From Botryococcus braunii (lineage: Eukaryota > Chlorophyta > Trebouxiophyceae), in the NCBI GenBank assembly GCA_002005505.1, contig KV908398.1, positions 25,001 through 35,000 of the forward strand: DNA of 10,000 bases, written 5' to 3'. The notes beneath the pieces were generated by a model. The model worked only from the letters and a program-made list of their open reading frames with translations. It was not told where the DNA came from and did no database searches. Position numbers and translations under genes: made by a program. Positions within the stretch are counted from its first letter, which is position 1. The number at the start of each line of letters is the position of its first letter. Below are positions 1 to 10,000 of the stretch, piece after piece.

Positions 1-10
1 CACCTTTCTC

Positions 11-15
<5 letters not shown>

Positions 16-65
<50 letters not shown>
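16..65. repeat. Poly-T tract (50 T)
   Basis: An uninterrupted run of T at 16-65 follows a CT-rich lead. It could be a simple mononucleotide repeat or the poly(A) tail of a retroposed copy lying on the minus strand. No target-site duplication can be tested because the window begins 15 bases earlier. Confidence 0.95.
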
Positions 66-66
<1 letters not shown>

Positions 67-438
67 TTTGTGGCCACTGCACGCCAACCCGCATGCACCA
101 ATGGGCGCTCGCACCCTTGGCCATTGCTGGGGAAGTGTGGATTAGGACCTGCTGGAGTGCAGGCCCCGCACCCTTCTTAGTTTCCTCCCTGCACACTCCT
201 CTCCCATCCTCTCCCTTTGCTGCCTCCCAGAGGGAAAACCTCCGTTTCCACGGCCAAGTGTGCCCTACCTTCCTCTTCCCCCTGCCCCGTACAAGGAACA
301 AAAGAGTAGACCCCATGGCCGAATATTCAACGTTTGTACCCTCCAATTACCACCTCCGCCACAAAGCCACTTACACATACACCACAAAGCGACACAGACG
401 CGCCAGGTTGACGGTCTGCCCCCCCCCCCCTCCCAAGT
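66..438. other. Unassigned sequence, probably intronic
   Basis: No coding similarity, RNA gene or repeat family is recognised. The sequence is C-rich on the + strand and includes a run of 12 C at 419-430. Its position before an internal exon of the PRP40 gene implies that it is part of the preceding intron. The open frames here have no family resemblance and run into tandem repeats. Confidence 0.5.
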
Positions 439-604
439 CTATCAGCGAAGAGAATGGCCCCAGTCAATCAGCAAAGAGAATGACCCCAGCCTATCAGCAA
501 AGAGAATGGTCCTAGTCTATCAGCAAAGAGAATGGCCCCAGTCTATCAGCAAAGAGAATGGCCCCAGCCTATCAGCAAAGAGAATGGGCCCAGTCTATCA
601 GCGA
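439..604. repeat. 26-bp tandem repeat, about 6.4 copies
   Basis: Units start at 439, 465, 491, 517, 543, 569 and (partial) 595. Each begins CTATCAGC(A/G)AAGAGAATG and ends with a C-rich block and AG(T/C). Copies differ by one to three substitutions and show no length change. The array ends 35 bp before the acceptor of the first visible PRP40 exon, so it occupies the branch-site region of that intron. Confidence 0.95.
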
Positions 605-639
605 TGATGATGGAAGGATGAAACAATTTGGGAGCGCAG

Positions 640-3552
<2,913 letters not shown>

Positions 3553-3714
3553 TGGAGGAGGAGGAGAAGGAGGAGGATCTGCGGAGGAGCTGTGGAGAGA
3601 GGGGGGAGCGCGGAGAGCGTCGGAGGTCTACCGTCCCGCCAGCTTCTGTTCAGCTGCCGCGCCAACTGGTGTGCTTCGTAGGCAGAGAGGGGGCCCTGCC
3701 TGGGTGTGCTTTCC
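3553..3714 (+). other. Start of the PRP40 3' UTR or flank
   Basis: Purine-rich GGA repeats follow the stop codon, then unique sequence. I see no clear polyadenylation signal near the stop: neither AATAAA nor TGTAA occurs in this stretch, so the transcript end is unknown. Confidence 0.45.
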
Positions 3715-3990
3715 TGTGCTGTTGCTGACTGGCCGAGATGCAGACAGGGGATGTGAATTTGAAAACAATGTTGTGCTGTTGCTGCCTGGCTGAACTGCAG
3801 ACAGGGGTTGTGAATCTGGAAACAGTGTTGTGCTGGTGCTGACTGGCTAAGCTGCAGGACAGGGGTTGTGAAGTATATACGGTGTTGTGCTGACTGGCTG
3901 AGCTGCAGACGGGGGTGTGAAATTAAAAGGAGTGGGCTGGTGCTGCCTGACTGAGCTGCAGACAGAGGGTGTGAATTTACAATTAATATT
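3715..3990. repeat. 57-bp tandem repeat, about five copies, downstream of PRP40
   Basis: Copies begin near 3715, 3772, 3829, 3886 and 3934. The common core is TGTGCTG, then CTG(A/C)CTGGCTGAGCTGCAGAC, then GGGGTTGTGAA, and an A/T-rich end. Copies 1-3 keep an exact 57-bp step; the last two are shorter and more diverged. The array could be transcribed as 3' UTR. Confidence 0.9.
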
Positions 3991-4387
3991 GGCCGCAGAA
4001 AGGAGACGAAGGGTGAAGCCAACTCTTGCTTCTTTCTATCTATTTGACATGTATGTGTATTGGAGGGGCGGGGGGGGCGCAGGGGTTGCCAGAAGGGGGG
4101 GGAGATAGGGAGAGGGGGTTCGAGAAAAGGGGAGGGGAATCCAGGATTGGGAAGAGACTGTTTGCGAGGGACCGGGTTTGTTAATTGTTGATTGTGAAGT
4201 ACCGTGAGTAGTGCCAATCAAGCACGGACCTTGCGAGACGTTTTTGAAGCTTGCTCTTTTTCCTTAGAAGCTTCAAAGCTGGCTCTTCTGAAAGCTTTTC
4301 CCCCCTTTTCCTTCACTTTTGCTTTTCCATGGGGTTGAGTACTGGCGGGAAAGCGTGTTTGCGACCATCTCGAGTTTCCTGAGAGAC
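3991..4387. other. Intergenic sequence without a recognised gene
   Basis: A G-rich patch lies at 4060-4135, followed by unique sequence with a T/C-rich stretch around 4255-4330. I see no gene, RNA or mobile-element signature. Confidence 0.5.
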
Positions 4388-4447
4388 TTCCTGTGGAGCT
4401 TCCTGTGAGGGTTCCTGTGGAGCTTCCTGTGAGGGTTCCTGTGGGGC
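4388..4447. repeat. 12-bp tandem repeat, five copies
   Basis: Units of TTCCTGTGGAGC and TTCCTGTGAGGG alternate (24-bp higher-order step). On the minus strand one frame reads as a PQEP/SQEA repeat within an open frame of about 83 codons (4564-4313). That frame has no other resemblance to a protein and no supporting context, so I do not call a gene. Confidence 0.9.
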
Positions 4448-4791
4448 TTTCCAGAGACTGATGGCGATGGTTATACCCGTCATAAGCCATACAGCTGAGC
4501 ACTGTGTGGATTTGGCCTTTGCAGATGGACCTCCGGGGTCCCAAATGAACACATGTCGACACATGACTGTTATAACTATTATATTGACTGTTATAACTAT
4601 AACTATTACAGGAGAAATATATGAATCTCAGGCGCCCGGTGACTGATCATTAGGCCAGCGGGGGCATAAGACTGATCTATTTTCTGTTACCTTGAAATGA
4701 AGACTTCTCTTCACAAAGCGGTGCAGTGTTTGTAGTGCAGTGCCACGTGGCATTTGGAAAGATCTGCGGACAGACTGTCGTCGCACCTCAG

Positions 4792-4879
4792 TTGCTGGTT
4801 TCAGGGATCCCTAGGGTTTCCATAGGGTTTCAGGGATCCCTTGGGATCCCTCCTCCTCACTTGCTGGTTTCAGGGATCC
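4792..4879. repeat. Short direct repeats of TTGCTGGTTTCAGGGATCC
   Basis: The 19-bp motif occurs at 4792-4810 and 4861-4879 (69-bp step), with a partial third copy (GGTTTCAGGGATCCCT) in between. Unit borders are blurred by extra GGGATCCC palindromic steps. Confidence 0.85.
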
Positions 4880-4960
4880 TCCGGAGGCTCTTTTCTCTTC
4901 TGATCCTGCATCATATCATGTGAGACACATACATGCGTTTGCAGTCGAGCAGAGAGAAAA

Positions 4961-5050
4961 CAGCAGTTCGTATGAGGAAGGACCAAAAAGTACGTATGAT
5001 GCTACGTACGGACCAAAAGGACAGCAGTTCGTGTGAGGAAGGACCAAAAG
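4961..5050. repeat. Direct repeat, 61-bp step
   Basis: The sequence starting CAGCAGTTCGTATGAGGAAG at 4961 recurs at 5022 with one substitution and continues GACCAAAA in both. Between them, ACGTA steps (about 4990-5010) form TACGTA palindromes. Confidence 0.85.
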
Positions 5051-5755
5051 TATACTGCGCGCTCCTCCGGAAGAAAGAGTGGATTTTTGGCGATAGAGCT
5101 CTCGCGAGATTAATCGATATTCATCAATGATCATTAATCAATAATAAAAATTAATCATTATTGATCATTTTCACCAGGAAGCCTCAGGGAATGAAGGAAA
5201 AAGTCGGCTCTCTCACTTGTCCACTAGAAGCGGAAAGGAATAATAGGTAGACCTCTCGTCCCCACAAAAAGGGAGGGAATTCCTTTCGAAAGATTAAGGA
5301 ATATTATTGTTCGTCTCCACAAGACAGAGGGAAGGCGTAAATGACAAGAGACCTCGACTCCACAAAAACGACGGAAGGAATAAAAGTCCAGACCTCTCAT
5401 CTCCACTTGCACTCCAACAAAATGTTGATACCCAAGGCAACCATGAGTTCCTCGCCTACTGTGTGCAGACTGCGCAGTCTGCATGCAGCACGTATACAGT
5501 GCAAAGCAACAGCGCGGAACTCATGCTAGAACACGTGCAACAACCACCACAACAACAACATTAGCAACAACGATGATGTTGATGATGATGGTGAAGACAA
5601 CGGCAACGACAACGACCCCGATGCCGACAACACCCACAAGAAACCACATCGGTTTCCTGATGTTGTGTGGATGGAAAGCCACAGAGAAAGAGGGGGTTCA
5701 CTGCAAGTCAACTTTAGCTACACTTGATCGACGCGGTGAAGGCTCATCAGCCAAG
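5051..5755. other. Intergenic sequence with diverged tandem segments
   Basis: An AT-rich block with TGATCATT foldbacks lies at 5105-5175. From 5230 to 5410, three diverged segments share an ACCTCTC, then CCACAAAAA, then GGAAGG pattern with a step near 60-80 bp. At 5535-5640 there are CAA/GAT-type trinucleotide runs. I see no protein family in any frame. Confidence 0.55.
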
Positions 5756-5779
5756 TCCGGACTCTGGCCAGAGTCCGGA
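5756..5779. repeat. Perfect 24-bp palindrome
   Basis: TCCGGACTCTGG is followed immediately by its reverse complement, with no spacer. A further half copy (GGCCAGAGTCC) starts at 5781. A BspEI-type TCCGGA site sits at each end. Confidence 0.97.
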
Positions 5780-5791
5780 TGGCCAGAGTCC

Positions 5792-6117
5792 ATGGATCCT
5801 CCTCGGCCTGAGAGGGCGTGGGGCGCTCTTTACTTCCTCGGCGCTAGGTGTGAAGCATGCACCTAATGAAACTCGGCTGGGGCCCCGCGGCTGAATGACC
5901 ACCTCCCGCATTTGCCACTCTGCATGACCCCTCTTGCGTTAATGGGGGCACTGAATGACCGCCCGCCCGCCCCAAGCATTATCCCCGTCCATGGATAGAT
6001 GTTGGGGCGGGGGGGCGGGGCACTTTACATCTGCATGTAAGGAGGCTTTCCTTCCCCAAGTTAATTCAATAACCTAGAAGTGCTTATAAGCAGGTGATGG
6101 TGACAGTGACATGACAC
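5792..6117. other. Intergenic sequence without a recognised gene
   Basis: Two CTGAATGACC(A/G) segments (5891 and 5950) and G/C-rich runs at 5957-6020 are present. Nothing resembles a gene or known element. Confidence 0.5.
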
Positions 6118-6332
6118 ATGCAGCGTCATTCGGCTTCCCACGCTGATTCTTCCAAGTCTGTTTGACAAAGACTGCTATTTGACATACACAGTCTTCCTTG
6201 TTTGTTACAAGACAAAAGTCTTGCGCATGCAGCGTCATTCGGCTTCCCACGCTGATTCTTCTAGGTCTGTTTGACAAAGACTGCTATTTGACAGACACAG
6301 TCTTCCTTGTTTGTTGCAGGACAAAAGTCTTG
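6118..6332. repeat. 109-bp direct tandem duplication
   Basis: 6118-6226 and 6227-6332 are near-identical, differing at only a few positions and by a small end difference. Within and after them (to about 6415) a degenerate submotif recurs about every 30 bp: TTTGAC or TTTGTT, then an ACA/GAC spacer, then AGTCTTC. The duplication therefore seems to sit on an older short-unit array. Confidence 0.93.
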
Positions 6333-6415
6333 TGGGTTTGTTCGACGGACCAAGTCTTCAGTACTGTTTGACGGATCAAGTCTTCCGTGTTTGTTTCACA
6401 AGCACAGTCTTCAGT

Positions 6416-7019
6416 GCACATGGTCGTGGTAGGTGCCCCGACAGCCCTGGGCAGATCCCAGCACCTTGTAAGCATGACGGGTACTTGCCACAAATTCAAA
6501 CTTCTCAATCGACGATCGTCGCGACCAAGTGTAGCCGTGTCCTAAACAACCAAGTGAGAGTACTATTTACAACGGATGCAGCAGCATTGTTGGTTAAAAC
6601 CAAATTTTCTACAGGGTAAAACCAAACTTGCTGCTCGTAGATATTCTGGACTTGTGCCTGCTCGTCATCCCTCACACAAGATTCCCCGACTACCCCATTG
6701 TGGATCCACCTTCGGAAGCAGATGTTATTCTAAAATAAAACTCAAGCACATTATTACCCCTTTAAACTATTTTGATATGCCAATTACCCCCAGCTACAAA
6801 TGCGATTTGGGACGGGCGACCACAACAGGTTAGTCTATATAGATATTGCTATATGTATGGCAAGCCACGTGTGTATACATGTATGACAAACCACGTGTAT
6901 GCAGGTCTACCCTACATAGGTCTACCTGTATGGCAAGCATATACATGTATGTACGTGTAAATGTGTACATCGAGGCCATGCACATTTTATACGTGTATAC
7001 ATGTACATCGATGCCATGC
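6416..7019. other. Intergenic sequence without a recognised gene
   Basis: Mostly unique. From about 6845 to 7019 there are small repeats built on GTATGGCAAGC, CCACGTGTAT and TACATGTA, ending with two copies of GTACATCGA(G/T)GCCATGC (about 6965 and 7003). No open frame resembles a known protein. Confidence 0.5.
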
Positions 7020-7020
7020 G

Positions 7021-7570
<550 letters not shown>

Positions 7571-8257
7571 CCTACCCCATGCAGGGGCCGTGGCAACTAT
7601 ATTAAGATCGCCTGTGCATGCCACAGCAGACCAAACATCTCATGTGCCCGTGACTCTCGTTACTCCACACCTCATCTGAACAAGCTCGCTTCCGTCTTCC
7701 AGTAAGGTGAGCATGTGACTGTCGAAATTCCAGGCCCTGCCCTCGGGGAATGGAGCCCTATCCATAGCAGATCAATTGCACAAGTTCGCAGATCCCGTGT
7801 GCTGCTGTACTTTCTCTGCTCCAGTACACAAGAGCCCTGTAGAGTATGCAGCTGCAGAAGCTTACAAATCTGGTTCCATCGGACGTGTGCTTTGTGAATC
7901 CGTCGGGGCTGTTCCCTGCCGAGGACATTATGACTCAGCACTGCTGCTGCTGAGTCAGCCGTCGACTGTCCGTTGCACTTGAGCTGCTCGTTCCCTTCCA
8001 CACAGTCGAAAGCTATCTTCGCTCCTCCTCCACCTTTTGCCCGAAAGTTGCAATGGAGGCATAGACAATAACTGTGGCTACTCATAGGTAAGCCCTTGCA
8101 AGCGACTCAAAACGAAGAATTTGCATTTTTTTTACACAACGATAAAGGCTGGGATTGAATCGCAGCCAAAAGTTTGAGGTCATGACCACCACAACATATT
8201 ATCCGGTCAGAATCAATCAGGACCCCTCCCTTATCTCCTCGCCCCCTCCCCCCACGC
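7571..8257. other. Unique island between microsatellites, no gene supported
   Basis: About 690 bp of ordinary composition. The longest frame, on the minus strand (8085-7672, 137 codons), has no recognisable motif, and other strands offer comparable open frames. A perfect 10-bp inverted repeat is listed separately. Confidence 0.5.
7931..7957. repeat. Inverted repeat TGACTCAGCA / TGCTGAGTCA
   Basis: Arms of 10 bp at 7931-7940 and 7948-7957 are perfect complements around a 7-base loop CTGCTGC. Each arm ends in the bZIP (AP-1/GCN4-type) core TGACTCA or its complement. This could be a paired binding site or simply a small hairpin; nothing nearby decides. Confidence 0.9.
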
Positions 8258-8258
8258 A

Positions 8259-8547
<289 letters not shown>

Positions 8548-8557
8548 ACACACACAC

Positions 8558-8595
<38 letters not shown>

Positions 8596-8609
8596 ACACA
8601 CACACACAC

Positions 8610-8640
<31 letters not shown>

Positions 8641-8647
8641 GCGCGCG
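8548..8647. repeat. (CA)n-(CG)n microsatellite
   Basis: CA repeats with three CA/AC phase slips (about 8559, 8594 and 8610) change to pure (CG)11 at 8626-8647, followed by purine-rich G runs (8668-8702). Confidence 0.96.
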
Positions 8648-8802
8648 AGCAAGGGTGCAGGAGTGGAAGGGGGGGGAGGGCGAGAGGGGGGCGGGGGAGG
8701 GGCACGTTCGTTTCCAGAAGCCATACCATGGCGCCATGTGGCCACTTCGATCTCGCAAGAAACGCACTCTCACCTTTCATGCCAGGTGACTATTGTCACT
8801 AT

Positions 8803-8870
8803 AGATGGACCTTTGGAGGAGCACCCGTGCCTCAGGCCGGATGTAGTGGGTTCAACTCCCTCTCCATCTA
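8803..8870 (+). other. Weak tRNA-like fold with B-box (possible tRNA-derived SINE relic)
   Basis: GGTTCAACTCC at 8849-8859 matches the Pol III B-box consensus. A perfect 7-bp acceptor-like stem (AGATGGA at 8803, TCCATCT at 8863) abuts a T-arm-like hairpin with four of five pairs, and an anticodon-like stem with four of five pairs flanks a 7-base loop at 8829-8835. Against a real tRNA: it is 68 nt, the D-arm space is too short, the A-box does not match, U33 is C, and the T-stem is mismatched. I read it as a degenerate or chance tRNA-like element, not a functional tRNA gene. Confidence 0.25.
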
Positions 8871-9097
8871 CATCTCATTGTGATCTACCTGCACTGTACT
8901 CATGTGGGGCACCCCACTGATATTGTCTTCCATTGTGTCGTCTGATCCTTCGACCCTTGGTAGCAACGCCCCCAGTTGTACCTCGATAAAGACCAGCATG
9001 CATGGACATAGACACAAGTACATCTGCATGCCCGCGCCCGCAACTGTGCATGTGTGTGCGTGCGCGTGTGCATCCTTTGAGGCGGGCTTGTGCGGCG

Positions 9098-9488
<391 letters not shown>

Positions 9489-9829
9489 AGTGCATGTGTG
9501 CGCGCGCGGGGAGGGTGGGGGGAAGCATGTCTCCAAGTCACCTTGCAACCACATTTACATTACATTACACGATTCGCACGTGCCACTGCGGGTTCCCTGT
9601 CTTCCAGTATTCCAAATAGAATACCCACATAACCCAGTCTTTCAGCGTGAGTCGTGAAATTATGGTGAATACATACCAGCTATGTTGTACTCCAGCGATG
9701 CCAACAAAGGCACTTGCACGAACGTCATTACGTAAGCATTATTTCAACCGTTGGTCACCAGGCTAAGAATTGGCAGCGTTCCCTGCTTCCATCATACTTC
9801 TTACCTTGTAGCTATCGCAGTATGACAGG
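9489..9829. other. Unique sequence without a recognised gene
   Basis: A short ACATT triplication (about 9552-9567) is the only local structure. No protein family, RNA or promoter is recognised in either strand. Confidence 0.5.
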
Positions 9830-9901
9830 GAATAGCACCCCTCAACACCCGTCGACATTCCTTGTACAAGAAATGTTGAGGGGCGTTGAGGGTTGCCATT
9901 C
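9830..9901. repeat. 72-bp imperfect palindrome (foldback)
   Basis: The arms 9830-9859 and 9872-9901 match as reverse complements at 25 of 30 positions. The spacer contains a perfect palindrome CTTGTACAAG at 9861-9870. CCCTCAAC-type blocks occur twice in each arm. The structure could be a small fold-back element, a hairpin RNA precursor or a cruciform. No terminal repeats or target-site duplication identify a known transposon family. Confidence 0.85.
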
Positions 9902-10000
9902 TCTGCCCTGCTCTTCTCATATGTGTCCTATGTCAATGAACCTGGTCATCCCGTTTACAGCAGGGAATGCACAGCTGCACTATTCGACTTGAGAAAACAT

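Noticed and set aside
439..604. 26-bp array as a CRISPR
   Set aside because: The copies are directly adjacent with no unique spacers, and the host is eukaryotic.
93..607. Open frames through the 26-bp repeat (possible repeat protein)
   Set aside because: 26 is not a multiple of three, so the repeat changes frame in each copy and cannot encode a peptide repeat with a 26-bp unit. There is no family resemblance upstream.
4313..4564. Minus-strand frame with PQEP/SQEA repeats as a gene
   Set aside because: The peptide repeat follows simply from a 12-bp DNA repeat; the flanks show no protein signature.
5143..5148. AATAAA as the PRP40 polyadenylation signal
   Set aside because: It is about 1.6 kb past the stop within an AT-rich foldback; nothing links it to the transcript.
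7672..8085. Minus-strand 137-codon frame as a real gene
   Set aside because: It has no recognisable motif, no splice context, and a codon pattern unlike the GC-ending PRP40 exons.
8140..8180. GATTCAATCCC on the minus strand as a second B-box
   Set aside because: The surrounding stem pairs around an 11-base loop, which does not fit a T-arm, and no acceptor stem is found.

Overview
This is a eukaryotic nuclear window. It holds the 3' half of one spliced protein-coding gene on the + strand (about 640-3552), followed by about 6.4 kb in which I can support no protein-coding gene. The gene encodes the C-terminal 270 residues of a PRP40/PRPF40-type U1 snRNP splicing factor with FF domains. I recognised it by joining four exons whose reading frames agree across all three introns. 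The first exon is not in the window, so the 5' end of the gene lies to the left.

Layout. 1-639: poly-T tract, unassigned (probably intronic) sequence and a 26-bp tandem repeat that runs to within 35 bp of the first visible exon. 640-3552: exons 640-911, 1468-1648, 2210-2418 and 3402-3552 (stop TAG), split by introns of 556, 561 and 983 bp that are filled with microsatellites. 3553-4000: 3' flank or UTR with five copies of a 57-bp repeat. 4000-7000: low-copy sequence with small local duplications, a perfect 24-bp palindrome and a 109-bp direct duplication. 7000-9500: four large compound dinucleotide arrays (CT/CA/TG/GA, nearly all edged by CG) separated by islands of ordinary sequence, one of which has a weak tRNA-like fold. 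9500-10000: ordinary sequence with a 72-bp near-palindromic foldback.

Organism. Exon codons are strongly GC-ending, introns are GT-AG, all three donors read GTGCG, two acceptors have a CTGAC branch-like motif, and none has a polypyrimidine tract. Dinucleotide and other simple arrays make up about a fifth of the window. GC-rich exons, GTGCG donors and absent pyrimidine tracts suit a green alga or another protist with a large, repeat-rich genome better than a vertebrate or fungus. This is inference with low confidence, and I cannot name a species.

How things fit together. There is no multi-gene system here. The most interesting biology is structural: sense-strand (UG)n and (CA)n tracts in the introns of a splicing-factor gene can pair within intron 1 and across exons 2 and 3. 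Two unrelated intronic tandem arrays also repeat 3'-splice-site-like ATCAG motifs.
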